DNA from: Mesorhizobium sp. Z1-4
Lineage (GTDB): Bacteria; Pseudomonadota; Alphaproteobacteria; Rhizobiales; Rhizobiaceae
Reading direction: 5' to 3'
DNA length: 64,000 bases
NCBI RefSeq assembly: GCF_004000235.1
Contig: NZ_RCIO01000001.1
Span: 1,114,399-1,178,398, forward strand
This document shows, in pieces, positions 1 to 10,046 of the stretch; the stretch's first letter is position 1; each line of letters begins with the position of its first letter. The notes under the pieces are model-generated. The model had not been told where the DNA came from, did not search any database, and saw nothing but the letters and a program-made list of their open reading frames with translations. The position numbers and the translations under genes are program-made.

Positions 1-300
1 AAGAGGCTGAAGAAAAATCCGACCTGGAAGCACCCGCTTGGCATTCCGAACCAGAAGCACAGCGAAGGCATGATGGCCAACTACCGCACGATCGGCCTGG
101 CCGACATGGCGCTGGCTATTGCGGAAGGCCGCCCGCACCGCTGCTCGCTGGAGCTGTCGCTGCACGCGGTGGAGGTCATGCTTGCAATTCTACAGGCCGG
201 CGAGACCGGCAGGGTCGTCACCTTGAAGACAAGCTGCGAGCGCCCGGCGGCTCTTGGCGTGGCCGAAGCCAAGGCTATGATGAAGAAGAAAAAGGGCTAG
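1..300 (+). CDS. Gfo/Idh/MocA family oxidoreductase, C-terminal fragment
   Basis: The frame is open from the first base, so only the last 99 residues are in the window. The text MANYRTIGLADMALAI followed by GRPHRCSLELSLHAVEVM is typical of the C-terminal end of NAD(P)-dependent sugar/inositol dehydrogenases of the Gfo/Idh/MocA family, where this helix closes the substrate domain. The Rossmann domain and catalytic residues lie outside, so the substrate cannot be judged. It is followed after 28 bp by an aldo/keto reductase and then a GH43 xylosidase on the same strand, which suggests a sugar-catabolic operon. The lysine-rich end (MMKKKKG) is ordinary for the family. Confidence 0.8.
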   Translation, partial: KRLKKNPTWKHPLGIPNQKHSEGMMANYRTIGLADMALAIAEGRPHRCSLELSLHAVEVMLAILQAGETGRVVTLKTSCERPAALGVAEAKAMMKKKKG

Positions 301-328
301 ACCGGCCACCGGCCGGTAGGAGATTTGT

Positions 329-1378
329 ATGACCCATTGGGTGCCTGCCGAACATCGTTATGATGGAATGTTCTACAACCGCTGCGGCAAGTCCGGCCTC
401 AAACTGCCGGCCATTTCGCTCGGCCTGTGGCACAATTTCGGCGGCGACACGCCGCACGACCTCAAACAGGCCATGTGCCGGCGGGCCTTCGATCTGGGCA
501 TCACCCATTTCGACCTCGCCAACAATTACGGCCCGCCACCCGGTTCGGCGGAGGAGGCATTCGGCAAGATCCTGCGTGAGGATTTCGCCGGTTTTCGCGA
601 CGAGCTGATCATCTCTTCCAAGGCAGGTTATCTGATGTGGCCCGGGCCTTATGGCGAATGGGGCAGCCGCAAATATCTGATCTCAAGTCTCGACCAGAGC
701 CTGAAGCGTATGGGTCTCGACTATGTCGACATCTTCTATTCGCACCGCTTCGACCCCGACACGCCGCTTGAGGAAACGATGGGCGCGCTGGACCAGATCG
801 TGCGTTCGGGCAAAGCGCTCTATGCCGGGATCTCCTCCTACAACTCGAAGCGCACGCGCGAGGCCGTCGCCATACTGAAAGAGCTAGGCACGCCCTGCCT
901 GATCCACCAACCAAGCTATTCCATGATCAACCGCTGGGTGGAGGATGACGGTCTGCTCGACACGCTGGACGACCTCAGTATCGGTTCGATCGTCTTTTCG
1001 CCGCTGGCGCAGGGCATGCTCACCAACAAATATCTTGGTGGCATACCCGACGCGAGCCGCGCGGCGCAGGGCAAATCGCTCAAGAGCGAATTCCTCAACG
1101 ACAAGACACTGGCCGGCATTCGGGCGCTCAACGAAATCGCAAGAAAGCGCGGCCAGACGCTGGCGCAGATGGCGCTGGCCTGGGTGCTGCGCGGCGGGCG
1201 CGTGACGACGGCGCTGATCGGCGCCAGCCGCCCCGAGCAGATCGACGACTGCGTGGCCGCCCTTCAGAACCTCGAATTCTCGAAGGACGAACTCGCCGAA
1301 ATCGACAAATACGCCATGGACGCCGACATCAATCTGTGGGCCGCTTCGGCGGAACGTGCCGGCCCTTCGCGCAACTAA
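329..1378 (+). CDS. Aldo/keto reductase (YghZ/Gpr-like)
   Basis: This 349-residue NADPH-dependent reductase of the AKR superfamily resembles L-glyceraldehyde 3-phosphate reductase. The tetrad is visible: Asp62 and Tyr67 in FDLANNYG, Lys98 in ISSKAGY, and His139 in YSHRFD. The WPGPYGEWGSRKYL stretch after the lysine is characteristic of the YghZ/Kvbeta-like group, and the C-terminal GASRPEQI is the cofactor phosphate-binding region. AGGAG lies just upstream of the ATG. The gene sits between a Gfo/Idh/MocA oxidoreductase and a GH43 glycosidase, 9 bp before the latter, so a role on an aldose or sugar-derived aldehyde is likely. The natural substrate is inferred only. Confidence 0.88.
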   Translation: MTHWVPAEHRYDGMFYNRCGKSGLKLPAISLGLWHNFGGDTPHDLKQAMCRRAFDLGITHFDLANNYGPPPGSAEEAFGKILREDFAGFRDELIISSKAGYLMWPGPYGEWGSRKYLISSLDQSLKRMGLDYVDIFYSHRFDPDTPLEETMGALDQIVRSGKALYAGISSYNSKRTREAVAILKELGTPCLIHQPSYSMINRWVEDDGLLDTLDDLSIGSIVFSPLAQGMLTNKYLGGIPDASRAAQGKSLKSEFLNDKTLAGIRALNEIARKRGQTLAQMALAWVLRGGRVTTALIGASRPEQIDDCVAALQNLEFSKDELAEIDKYAMDADINLWAASAERAGPSRN

Positions 1379-1387
1379 GCCGGTGCC

Positions 1388-2998
1388 GTGATCGTCAATC
1401 CGATCCTGCCCGGCTTCAATCCCGACCCTTCGATCTGCCGGGTCGGAGACGATTATTACATCGCCACCTCCACGTTCGAATGGTATCCCGGCGTCCAGAT
1501 TCACCACTCGAAAGACCTTGCCAACTGGCGGCTGGTCAGGCGCCCGCTGGAGCGCGCCAGCCAGCTCGACATGCGCGGCAATCCGGATTCCGGCGGCATC
1601 TGGGCGCCCTGCCTGTCATATGCCGACGGGCTGTTCTGGCTGGTCTATACCGACGTCAAGCGCATCGACGGGTCGTTCAAAGACACGCACAATTACATCG
1701 TCACCTCGCCGACCATCGAGGGTGAGTGGTCGGATCCGATCTACGCCAATTCGAGCGGTTTCGATCCATCGCTGTTCCATGATGACGACGGCCGCAAATG
1801 GTTTCTCAACATGCTGTGGAACCATGTGTCGCCGGGCGTCGGCGGATCACCGAAACATCCGTCCTTTGCCGGCATATTGCTGCAGGAATTTGATGCGGCT
1901 GCCGGCAAGCTTGTCGGGCCGGTGAAGAACATTTTTGCCGGCAGCCCGCACGGGCTGGTCGAAGGCCCGCATCTCTTCAAGCGCGATGGCTGGTACTATC
2001 TCACCACGGCGGAAGGCGGCACCGGCTACGACCACGCGGTTACCTATGCCCGCTCGCGTCAGATCGACGGCCCCTACGAACTGCACCCCGAAACCTTCCT
2101 CGTCACGTCCAAGGAGGCGCCCGACGCAGCACTGCAGCGCGCCGGTCACGGGCAGATGGTGGAGACTACGGATGGCAGCTTCTACCACACCCATCTGACA
2201 GGCCGTCCGCTTCAGGGCACCCGGCGCTCGCCGCTTGGCCGCGAAACCGCGATCCAGAAGGTCGAATGGAGTGACGATGGCTGGCCGCGACTTGCAGGCG
2301 GCGGAGTGGTTCCTTCGCTCGAGGTGCCCGCGCCCTTTGGCGCAAAAACGAAGCCGAAACCAGAAATCGTTCGGCATGACTTTTCGAGCGCCGACCTGCC
2401 GCTCGATTTCCAGTGGCTGCGTTCGCCGGCGCCGGGGCGCATCTTCTCACTGACGGAGCGGCCCGGTCACCTTCGGCTTTATGGCCGTGAGTCGGTTGGC
2501 AGCTGGTTCGAGCAGGCGCTTGTCGCGCGCCGGCAGGAGGATTTTGCCTTTCGCGCCGAAACCGAACTTGATTTCCAGCCGGAGCATTTTCAGCAGGCGG
2601 CGGGCCTGACGCATTATTACAACCGCCACAAATTCCACTTCGCGGCGATTACCCACGACGCGAAAAAGGGACGCGTGCTGCGCATCATGTCCTGCCTCGG
2701 CGATTGGCCGGAAAGCCGGCTGACATTCTTTCCCGAGGAACCGGTCGCTGTCGGCAATGGTCCGGTCTCGCTGGCCGCCGAGGTTGACGGCGCGGCACTT
2801 CAGTTTTTCTGGCGCCAGGGCAAATCCGATTGGGTGCCGCTGGGGCCGGAGCTTGATGCGAGCCTGATCTCGGATGAGGCGGGCCGCGGCGAACATGCCT
2901 CCTTCACAGGCGCTTTCGTCGGCATGCTGGCCTTCGATGTTTCGGGCACGGCGATGCCGGCCGACTTCGCATATTTCGAATATCGCCGCGTGGTCTGA
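1388..2998 (+). CDS. Glycoside hydrolase family 43 beta-xylosidase-like
   Basis: This 536-residue GH43 enzyme probably hydrolyses beta-1,4-xylosides or arabinosides. The GH43 triad can be placed: Asp13 in FNPDPSI (base), Asp126 in GFDPSLF (pKa modulator) and Glu192 in GLVEGPH (acid). The five-bladed propeller covers about residues 1-315. From about residue 330 a beta-sandwich domain of the XynB type follows (HYYNRHKFHF, about residues 415-425). There is no signal peptide, so it is cytosolic and probably acts on imported oligosaccharides. Translation starts at GTG, 9 bp after the aldo/keto reductase stop. The family is certain; xyloside versus arabinoside preference is not. Confidence 0.9.
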   Translation: MIVNPILPGFNPDPSICRVGDDYYIATSTFEWYPGVQIHHSKDLANWRLVRRPLERASQLDMRGNPDSGGIWAPCLSYADGLFWLVYTDVKRIDGSFKDTHNYIVTSPTIEGEWSDPIYANSSGFDPSLFHDDDGRKWFLNMLWNHVSPGVGGSPKHPSFAGILLQEFDAAAGKLVGPVKNIFAGSPHGLVEGPHLFKRDGWYYLTTAEGGTGYDHAVTYARSRQIDGPYELHPETFLVTSKEAPDAALQRAGHGQMVETTDGSFYHTHLTGRPLQGTRRSPLGRETAIQKVEWSDDGWPRLAGGGVVPSLEVPAPFGAKTKPKPEIVRHDFSSADLPLDFQWLRSPAPGRIFSLTERPGHLRLYGRESVGSWFEQALVARRQEDFAFRAETELDFQPEHFQQAAGLTHYYNRHKFHFAAITHDAKKGRVLRIMSCLGDWPESRLTFFPEEPVAVGNGPVSLAAEVDGAALQFFWRQGKSDWVPLGPELDASLISDEAGRGEHASFTGAFVGMLAFDVSGTAMPADFAYFEYRRVV

Positions 2999-3103
2999 TC
3001 AACCGTCCGCGCGCCGGGGTCTCGTTCGACACACCGATTTTTGAGCCCCACCGCTCTGCGACGCTGCTAGAAGGTGTCAACCTTACGAGCGGGAGCCGAA
3101 GCC

Positions 3104-4336
3104 ATGTCCAGTATCACACAGCGCCTCGAATTCACCGGTCATTCCGGCGCGAAGCTCGCCGCCAGGCTCGATTTGCCCAACGGGCCGTTGCGCGCCTACG
3201 CGCTCTTTGCGCATTGCTTCACCTGCTCCAAGGACGTGGTGGCCGCGCGGCGCATCGCGGCCTCACTCGCGCGAGAAGGCATCGCCGTGCTGCGCTTCGA
3301 TTTTACCGGGTTGGGCTCCAGCGAGGGCGAATTCGCCTCGACCAACTTCTCCACCAATTGCGGCGACCTGTTTTCGGCCATCGAATATCTGCGCGAAAAT
3401 TACGAGGCGCCGGCCGTGCTGATCGGCCATTCGCTTGGCGGCGCGGCGGTGCTGGCTATTGCGAAGGATGTGCCCGAGGCAAAGGCAGTGGTAGCGATCG
3501 GTGCACCGGCGGATGCCGGGCATGTGCTCCACAATCTGGGTACGACGCTGGAGACCATCCGCGCCGAGGGCGAGGCCGAAGTCGATCTGGCCGGCCGCAA
3601 GTTCCGTATCCAGAAGCAGTTCGTCGAAGACGTCGAAAGCCAGAAGGTGAAGGACGCGGTCGCGAAAATGCGCAAGCCATTGCTGATCCTGCACTCGCCG
3701 ATCGACCAGACGGTCGGCATCGAGAATGCGTCGGAGATATTTCTGGCCGCGAAGCACCCGAAGAGTTTCGTCTCACTCGACACAGCGGACCATCTGCTAA
3801 CCAAGCCGGACGATGCCGAGTTTGCCGCGCGCACCATCTCGGGCTGGCTCACCCGCTACGTGAAAAGCGACAAGCCACAGGGCAGCGAGGCGATCGAGCA
3901 TGTGCGGGTTATGGAAACCGGCGAAGGCAAGTTCCAGAATGCGGTACAGGCCGGGCGCCACCGTCTCTTTGCCGACGAGCCGGAAAGCGTCGGCGGCATG
4001 GATTCCGGCCCCTCGCCCTACGACTTCCTGTCGATTGCGCTAGGCGCCTGCACGGCAATGACCTTGCGCCTTTATGCAGCGCACAAGGAGCTCGATATCG
4101 GGCGCATCAGCGTCGATGTCTCGCACGCCAAGATCCATGCGAAGGACTGTGACGATTGCACGGAAGCGGAGCGCGAAAAGGGCGGCAAGATCGATCGCTT
4201 CGAGCGTGTCATTTCCGTCGATGGCGATGTCCCCGCCGACCTTCATGACAAGCTTCTGGAGATCGCCGACAAATGTCCGGTTCACCGCACGCTGGAAGCA
4301 GGCGCCAAGGTCAAATCCTCGGTGCGCTCCTCATAG
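3104..4336 (+). CDS. Alpha/beta hydrolase-OsmC fusion protein
   Basis: A 410-residue two-domain protein. The N-terminal half (about 1-255) is an alpha/beta hydrolase with nucleophile Ser110 in the elbow GHSLGG, an acid in HSPIDQTVG and the histidine in DTADHLL. The C-terminal part (about 265-410) is an OsmC/Ohr-like domain whose two redox cysteines are in GACTAMTL and CPVHRTLE. OsmC proteins reduce organic hydroperoxides, so the fusion may pair ester cleavage with peroxide removal; the actual substrate is unknown. The ATG at 3104 is preferred over a GTG at 3074 because GGGAG lies 8 bases before it. The fusion is a known alphaproteobacterial architecture. The gene converges on dctM with a 2-bp gap. 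Confidence 0.9.
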   Translation: MSSITQRLEFTGHSGAKLAARLDLPNGPLRAYALFAHCFTCSKDVVAARRIAASLAREGIAVLRFDFTGLGSSEGEFASTNFSTNCGDLFSAIEYLRENYEAPAVLIGHSLGGAAVLAIAKDVPEAKAVVAIGAPADAGHVLHNLGTTLETIRAEGEAEVDLAGRKFRIQKQFVEDVESQKVKDAVAKMRKPLLILHSPIDQTVGIENASEIFLAAKHPKSFVSLDTADHLLTKPDDAEFAARTISGWLTRYVKSDKPQGSEAIEHVRVMETGEGKFQNAVQAGRHRLFADEPESVGGMDSGPSPYDFLSIALGACTAMTLRLYAAHKELDIGRISVDVSHAKIHAKDCDDCTEAEREKGGKIDRFERVISVDGDVPADLHDKLLEIADKCPVHRTLEAGAKVKSSVRSS

Positions 4337-4338
4337 GC

Positions 4339-5892
4339 TCAGGGAAACAGAACCGAAGGCAGATAGGTGGGAATTGCCGGCAGGAACCAGATGATTGCCA
4401 CACCCACGATCTGCAGCAAAATGAAGGGCGCAACGCCGGCATATATATGTCCGGTGGTGATTTCGGGCGGCGCCGCGCCACGCAGATAAAACAGCGAGAA
4501 ACCGAATGGCGGCGTCAGGAATGACGTCTGCAGATTGATCGCGATCAGGATCGACAGCCACACCGGGTCGTGCCCCATCAGGATGAGCAGCGGCGCCACC
4601 AGCGGCAGCACGATCACCGTGATTTCCACGAAGTCGAGGAAGAAGCCGAGCACGAAGATCAGGAGCATGCAGAAGATCAGTGCGCCGGTCGGGCCGCCGG
4701 GCATCGCAGACAGGAGCTCCTCTATGCGTTCTTCGCCGCCAAGACCGATAAAGACCAGCGAGAAGATGCTGGCGGCAATAATGGTGGCGAAGATCATCGA
4801 GGTGACCGTCATGGTCGATTTCATCGCCGGCACCAGCAGCCCGCTGGCGTGGATGCGCAGCAGCGTGACAACGAGCGCTGCCAGTCCGGCCAGCGCCAGC
4901 AGCGTGTAGGCACCGCCCTGCAGCCATCCCAGGATCGTGACGTCGCTGCGCTGCAGACGTACCGGCGCTGCCCCCGCAGCAATTGCGAGAAGAAGCAGCG
5001 CTACCGCTCCGCTCAGAACCAGCCAGCGCGGGGCGCCGAGGCGCTGCCCGGCAAGCAGCATCGTGCCGACGGCACCCACTGAAGCGGCTTCGGTCGGCGT
5101 TGCGATGCCGCCGAGAATGGCGCCGAGCACTGCAACAATCAGGATGATCGGCGGCAGGATGGCGCCGGCCACCTCCCGCGCCGAAGGGCGTTCTTCAAGC
5201 TGCGACGCCGCCGGTGCGTCCGTCGGCACCAGCCAGGCACGGCCGAGAATGTAGAGGATGTAAAGTACGACGAGCGTCAGGCCGGGCAACAATGCGCCGG
5301 CAAAGATTTCACCCACCGAGATCGTCTCGATCGAAAACTTGCCCTGCTCGAACTGCGCCTGCTGATAGGCGTTGGACATCACATCGGAGAGGATGATCAG
5401 CAGCGTCGATGGCGGGATGATCTGGCCGAGCGTGCCCGCGGTGCACACCGTGCCTGCAGCGAGCTTCGGGTCGTAGCCGTTGCGCAACATGGTCGGCAGC
5501 GCGATCATACCCATCGCGATCACGGTGGCACCGACAATGCCGGTGGATGCCGCAAGCAGCGTGCCGACCAGCACCACTGAGACGCCGAGGCCGCCGCGCA
5601 ACCGGCCGAAAAGCCGCCCCATCGTTTCGAGCAGCTCTTCCGCGATGCGGCTCTTTTCGAGCACAACGCCCATCAGAACGAACAGCGGAATGGCGATCAG
5701 TACGTCGTTGGTCAGCACGCCGAACACGCGCTGGCCCAGAGCGCCAAGCAGCGTGATGTCCATCGTGCCGGTTGCCCAGCCGAGGAAGGCGAACAGCGTC
5801 GCAACACCTGCGATCGAAAACGCCACCGGGAAGCCGAGCAGGATAAAGGCGATCAGCGCCGCGAACATGATGATGTCGAGCGGCAGCATCAT
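4339..5892 (-). CDS. TRAP transporter large permease subunit (DctM)
   Basis: This 517-residue polytopic inner-membrane protein of the TRAP DctM family provides the sodium-coupled translocation path. Family hallmarks include GFPVAFSIAG near the N terminus, LFVLMGVVLEKS and the repeated half later (FFLDFVEITVIVLPLVAPLL). It overlaps the start of the small subunit by 4 bp, indicating translational coupling. A poorly conserved stretch in the middle (about 285-345) carries extra hydrophobic segments, as in the FcbT/TakP-type large permeases. It is the last gene of a minus-strand run that begins at hutI, so transcription with the histidine genes is likely. Confidence 0.93.
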   Translation of the reverse strand: MMLPLDIIMFAALIAFILLGFPVAFSIAGVATLFAFLGWATGTMDITLLGALGQRVFGVLTNDVLIAIPLFVLMGVVLEKSRIAEELLETMGRLFGRLRGGLGVSVVLVGTLLAASTGIVGATVIAMGMIALPTMLRNGYDPKLAAGTVCTAGTLGQIIPPSTLLIILSDVMSNAYQQAQFEQGKFSIETISVGEIFAGALLPGLTLVVLYILYILGRAWLVPTDAPAASQLEERPSAREVAGAILPPIILIVAVLGAILGGIATPTEAASVGAVGTMLLAGQRLGAPRWLVLSGAVALLLLAIAAGAAPVRLQRSDVTILGWLQGGAYTLLALAGLAALVVTLLRIHASGLLVPAMKSTMTVTSMIFATIIAASIFSLVFIGLGGEERIEELLSAMPGGPTGALIFCMLLIFVLGFFLDFVEITVIVLPLVAPLLILMGHDPVWLSILIAINLQTSFLTPPFGFSLFYLRGAAPPEITTGHIYAGVAPFILLQIVGVAIIWFLPAIPTYLPSVLFP

Positions 5893-6389
5893 GCGCCCTC
5901 ACGCAAGCGGGCGATGTCGCGCAGCAGGCCGGATACCGATTGCACGATCAGAAGGACGCAGAAGGCCGGGATCAGCGATTTCAGAAGGAAGGAGGCCGGG
6001 ATGCCGCCAACGGAAATCGGGCCTTCGAGGATCGCCCATGAATTCCGCACCGACGGCCAGGTCCAGTAGAGCAACACCAGCATCGACGGCAGCAGCAGCG
6101 CCAGATGCCCGAAAATGTCGATCTGCGATTGCCGCCGCGGGGCGGCTTTGGCGTAGAAGATGTCCACGCGAACATGGCCGTTCATCAATAGCGTGTAGCC
6201 GGCGCCCAGCATGAACAGTGTGGAGTGGAGATAAAGCACGCTTTCGCTGAGCGCGATGAAGCTGATGCCGAAGACATAACGCAGAAGCACGATGACGAAC
6301 TGCAACAGCATCATCGCCAGCGCGCACCAGCAGACCACGCTGCCGACTGCGCGGTTGACCCGATCAAGCGCATCGGAAAGCGCAGCCAT
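5889..6389 (-). CDS. TRAP transporter small permease subunit (DctQ)
   Basis: A 166-residue membrane protein with four predicted helices (for example CWCALAMMLLQFVIVLLRYVF and a helix ending near the C terminus), matching the DctQ family in length and topology. It partners the 12-helix DctM subunit and the periplasmic binding protein encoded on either side. It begins 57 bp after the binding-protein stop and overlaps dctM by 4 bp. Sequence among DctQ proteins is very variable, so assignment rests on topology plus context. Confidence 0.88.
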   Translation of the reverse strand: MAALSDALDRVNRAVGSVVCWCALAMMLLQFVIVLLRYVFGISFIALSESVLYLHSTLFMLGAGYTLLMNGHVRVDIFYAKAAPRRQSQIDIFGHLALLLPSMLVLLYWTWPSVRNSWAILEGPISVGGIPASFLLKSLIPAFCVLLIVQSVSGLLRDIARLREGA

Positions 6390-6446
6390 TCAAATCCCCC
6401 GGCGATCATGCGCCGGCGCTGATGCCGCGCCGGCGCACTGGTTCCC

Positions 6447-7532
6447 TTAGTATTTGTAGTCCATCGCGCGGGCGTTCATCTGCCCGTTGTCGGCGTAGAC
6501 CATATAGGCCGAGACCGACTTGCGGTAGGCAAGGAAGCTCTCGGTGATTCGCTGGACGAGTTCGTCGCTGTCGTTGCGCAGATCGGCGATCACCTCGCCG
6601 GCGGCATTGCCCATGGCGACAACCACGTCGTCAGGCAGCATCTTCACCTGAACGCCTTCATCAGCGACCAGCTTCTCGAGTGCGAGGGCGTGTTTGGTCG
6701 TGTATTCGGTCCAGACCGGATTGTAGAGGCTCTCGCAGGCGAGCGACACAACCTGCTTCAGGTCGTCCGGCAGGTCGGCATAGGCCTGCGCATTGACCAC
6801 GCATTCCTCGGCCGAGGACGGCTCGCCGACACCCGGCCAATAGTAGTTCTTGGCCACCTGCTGGAAGCCCAGCGCGCTGTCGGTCCACGGGCCGATGAAC
6901 TCGCCCGCATCCAGCGCGCCCGACTGCAGCGCCTGGAACATGTCGCGGCCGCCCATTGCCTGAACGGCCATGCCGATCTTGGCGCACATTTCGGATGCGA
7001 GACCGGTGGTGCGGAACTTGAGGCCCTTGAGGTCGTCGACCGAGTTGATCTCCTCGCGGAACCAGCCGGCCCACTGCGGACCGGAATTGCCGCACAGGAA
7101 GGGCTTCAGGCCGAAGCGTCCGTAGATTTCGTCATAAAGCGCCTGGCCGCCGCCATGCGTCAGCCAGCCTACCTGCTCGTCGGCGCGCAGTCCGAAAGGC
7201 TGCGAACCGAACAGGAGAATGCCCTTCGACTTCGAACCCCAATAGGCGGGAACGGCATGGTAGAGCTCGGCGGTGCCTTCCGACACCGCATCAAACACGC
7301 CATTGCCGGGCACAAGCTCGCCGGCGGCGAAGAGTTTTACCTCGATGCGTCCGCCCGACAAGGTTGTGATGCGGTCGGCCAGAAGCTGTGCCGCAACGCC
7401 CGGCCCCGGCAGGTTCTTCGGCCATGCCGTGACCATCTTCCATTCGCGCCGCTCCTGGGCAATTGCGGGTGTTGCGAGTGCGGCAGCTCCCGCGCCGACC
7501 GCCGCGGTTTTAAGGAATTCACGTCTTTTCAT
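6447..7532 (-). CDS. TRAP transporter substrate-binding protein (TakP/FcbT1-like)
   Basis: A 361-residue periplasmic receptor. The start at 7532 gives a Tat signal peptide: RREFLK followed by a hydrophobic alanine-rich stretch and cleavage near AIAQ. The longer frame to 7706 runs into hutU and is rejected. The mature protein carries the DctP-family signatures GPQWAGWF, DLKGLKFRTTGL and ALDAGEFIGPWTDSALGF. The last of these lines up with the TakP ligand-contacting segment; TakP binds 2-oxo acids with sodium. It lies 31 bp downstream of hutU on the same strand. A carboxylated intermediate or analogue of histidine metabolism is therefore an attractive ligand, but that is inference. Confidence 0.9.
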   Translation of the reverse strand: MKRREFLKTAAVGAGAAALATPAIAQERREWKMVTAWPKNLPGPGVAAQLLADRITTLSGGRIEVKLFAAGELVPGNGVFDAVSEGTAELYHAVPAYWGSKSKGILLFGSQPFGLRADEQVGWLTHGGGQALYDEIYGRFGLKPFLCGNSGPQWAGWFREEINSVDDLKGLKFRTTGLASEMCAKIGMAVQAMGGRDMFQALQSGALDAGEFIGPWTDSALGFQQVAKNYYWPGVGEPSSAEECVVNAQAYADLPDDLKQVVSLACESLYNPVWTEYTTKHALALEKLVADEGVQVKMLPDDVVVAMGNAAGEVIADLRNDSDELVQRITESFLAYRKSVSAYMVYADNGQMNARAMDYKY

Positions 7533-7563
7533 GATCGTTGCTCCCAATTTCCCTGCTTGTTGC

Positions 7564-9237
7564 TCAGTTGCCCAGAATGCCAGGCAGCCTGAGGCCTTTT
7601 TCGCGCGCACAATCGAGCGCGATCTCGTAGCCGGCATCGGCGTGCCGCATGACACCTGTCGCCGGGTCGTTCCACAATACACGTTCAAGCCTGCGGGCAG
7701 CATCATCCGTGCCGTCGGCGCAGATCACCATGCCGGAATGCTGCGAAAAGCCCATGCCGACGCCACCGCCGTGGTGTAGCGACACCCAGGTTGCGCCCGA
7801 TGCGCAGTTGAGCAGCGCGTTGAGCAGCGGCCAGTCGGACACGGCGTCCGAGCCGTCCTTCATAGCCTCGGTCTCGCGGTTCGGCGATGCGACCGAGCCG
7901 GAATCGAGGTGGTCGCGCCCGATTACCACCGGCGCCGAAAGCTCGCCCTTTGCGACCATCTCGTTGAAGGCGAGACCCAGCCGGTGACGGTCGCCCAGCC
8001 CCACCCAACAGATGCGCGCCGGCAGGCCCTGGAACGAAATACGCTCCTTGGCCATGTCGAGCCAGCGGTGCAGATGCTCGTTGTCGGGCAGCAGTTCCTT
8101 CACCTTGGCGTCGGTCTTGTAGATATCCTCGGGGTCGCCGGAGAGTGCTGCCCAGCGGAACGGGCCGACGCCGCGGCAGAACAGCGGCCGGATATAGGCC
8201 GGCACGAAACCCGGGAACGCGAAGGCGTTTTCGAAACCTTCATCCTTGGCGACCTGGCGGATATTGTTGCCGTAGTCGAGCGTCGGCACGCCGTCGTTCC
8301 AGTAGGCCACCATCGCTTCGACATGCTCACGCATTGACGCGCGTGCCGCCTTCTCGACCGCCTTCGGATCGCTCTCACGCTTCTCGCGCCATTCGCCCAT
8401 CGTCCAGCCTTTGGGCAAATAGCCGTTGACCGGATCATGGGCCGAGGTCTGGTCGGTCAGCATGTCCGGCCGCACGCCGCGCCGGCGCAGCTCGGGCAGG
8501 ATTTCGGCCGCGTTGCCAAGCAGGCCGACGGATTTCGCCTCGCCCGCCTTCGTCCAGCGCTCGATCATCGCCAGCGCTTCGTCGATCGTCTCGGCCTTCT
8601 CGTCGAGATATCGGGTGCGCAGGCGGAAATCGATGGAATCGGGATTGCACTCGATGGCCAGGCAGCAGGCTCCCGCCATCACCGCGGCAAGCGGCTGAGC
8701 GCCACCCATGCCGCCGAGCCCGGCGGTGAGGATCCATTTGCCCTTGAGGTCGCCGCCATAATGCTGGCGGCCGGCCTCCACGAAGGTTTCGTAGGTGCCC
8801 TGCACGATGCCCTGCGTGCCGATGTAGATCCACGAACCGGCCGTCATCTGGCCGTACATCATCAGGCCCTTGCGATCTAGCTCGTTGAAATGATCCCAGT
8901 CGGCCCAGTGCGGCACGAGGTTGGAATTAGCGATCAGGACGCGCGGCGCGTCGGCATGGGTCTTGAACACGCCAACGGGTTTGCCCGACTGCACGAGCAG
9001 TGTTTCGTCGCCCTCCAGCGTGCGCAACGATGCGGCGATACGGTCGAAATCGTCCCAGGTGCGGGCGGCGCGGCCGATACCGCCATAAACCACCAGTTCG
9101 TGCGGGTTTTCTGCAACCTCGGCGTCGAGGTTGTTCATCAGCATCCGCAGCGGGGCCTCGGTAACCCAGCTCTTGGCGCTGATTTCGGGACCGCGCGGAG
9201 AGCGCACATCGCGGATGTTGTGGCGTGGATTTGTCAT
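7564..9237 (-). CDS. hutU: Urocanate hydratase
   Basis: A 557-residue cytosolic urocanase, the expected family length. It converts urocanate to 4-imidazolone-5-propanoate using tightly bound NAD+. The dinucleotide-binding glycine run [10 protein letters not shown] and the C-terminal active-site region ([22 protein letters not shown] split across the loop, then [16 protein letters not shown]) are intact. Its start overlaps the end of hutG by 4 bp (ATGA type), so the two are translationally coupled. It is the second step of the histidine pathway encoded in this locus. Confidence 0.97.
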   Translation of the reverse strand: MTNPRHNIRDVRSPRGPEISAKSWVTEAPLRMLMNNLDAEVAENPHELVVYGGIGRAARTWDDFDRIAASLRTLEGDETLLVQSGKPVGVFKTHADAPRVLIANSNLVPHWADWDHFNELDRKGLMMYGQMTAGSWIYIGTQGIVQGTYETFVEAGRQHYGGDLKGKWILTAGLGGMGGAQPLAAVMAGACCLAIECNPDSIDFRLRTRYLDEKAETIDEALAMIERWTKAGEAKSVGLLGNAAEILPELRRRGVRPDMLTDQTSAHDPVNGYLPKGWTMGEWREKRESDPKAVEKAARASMREHVEAMVAYWNDGVPTLDYGNNIRQVAKDEGFENAFAFPGFVPAYIRPLFCRGVGPFRWAALSGDPEDIYKTDAKVKELLPDNEHLHRWLDMAKERISFQGLPARICWVGLGDRHRLGLAFNEMVAKGELSAPVVIGRDHLDSGSVASPNRETEAMKDGSDAVSDWPLLNALLNCASGATWVSLHHGGGVGMGFSQHSGMVICADGTDDAARRLERVLWNDPATGVMRHADAGYEIALDCAREKGLRLPGILGN

Positions 9238-10046
9238 GGTCTGGCTCCGGGTGTGATGACGAGCGCAATGTCGTTGAGGCGGTTGAGAATGGCGCCCAGA
9301 TGGACACGCAATCGTTTCGCCTTCTGCCCGTCATAGTCGAATGGCGGTTCTTCGGTTGCGAGGTGGGTCGCCTGCGCAAGCTCCATCTGAATGGCGTGCA
9401 CGCCCGCATGCGGGCGGCCGTAATGGCGGGTTGTCCAGCCGCCTCGGAAGCGGCCGTTGACGACGTGGTCATAACCTTGGGCCGCCGAGCAGATGTCCGC
9501 TACAGCAAGCTCCAGTGCCGGCGCGCAGGTGGCGCCGTTGTTGGTGCCGATGTTGAAATCCGGCAACCGCCCGTCGAACAGAAAGGGGCAGTGCGAACGA
9601 ATGGAGTGGCAATCGTAGAGGATTGCGATTTCATGCTCGGCCAGCACCCGGTCGATCTCGGCCTGCAATGCAGCGTGATAGGGCGTGTGAAATTCGGCGA
9701 TCCGCTGTTCGATGTCGCGTACGCCCGGTTCCGCGCCGTCCTTCCAGATCGGCTGGTTGTCGAAATCGGTCAGCGGCACAAGGCTGGTCGTGTTCTGCCC
9801 GGGATAGAGGCTCTGGCCGCCGGGATCGCGATTGGCGTCGATCACGTAGCGATGGAACGTCGCCCGAACGGTCGTCGCACCGGGCGGCAGACCATCATAG
9901 AGCGTGTGCACATGCCAGTCCGTATCGCGCAGCTTGCGCCCTTCCTCGTTGAGGCGATCCCAGATATCCGGCGGCACATGCGTGCCGGTGTGCGGCAGCC
10001 CGAGGATGACAGGCGATGAGCCCCGACTGACCTCGACAGGGATCAT
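9234..10046 (-). CDS. hutG: N-formylglutamate deformylase
   Basis: A 270-residue N-formylglutamate amidohydrolase, which cleaves N-formyl-L-glutamate to glutamate and formate, the final step of the five-enzyme histidine route. [10 protein letters not shown] near the N terminus and the metal-binding DCHSIRS are conserved. Its presence together with hutF shows that the pathway goes through formylglutamate rather than direct formamide release. The ATG overlaps the hutH stop by 4 bp, and its own end overlaps hutU by 4 bp, so hutH-hutG-hutU form one coupled unit. Confidence 0.96.
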   Translation of the reverse strand: MIPVEVSRGSSPVILGLPHTGTHVPPDIWDRLNEEGRKLRDTDWHVHTLYDGLPPGATTVRATFHRYVIDANRDPGGQSLYPGQNTTSLVPLTDFDNQPIWKDGAEPGVRDIEQRIAEFHTPYHAALQAEIDRVLAEHEIAILYDCHSIRSHCPFLFDGRLPDFNIGTNNGATCAPALELAVADICSAAQGYDHVVNGRFRGGWTTRHYGRPHAGVHAIQMELAQATHLATEEPPFDYDGQKAKRLRVHLGAILNRLNDIALVITPGARP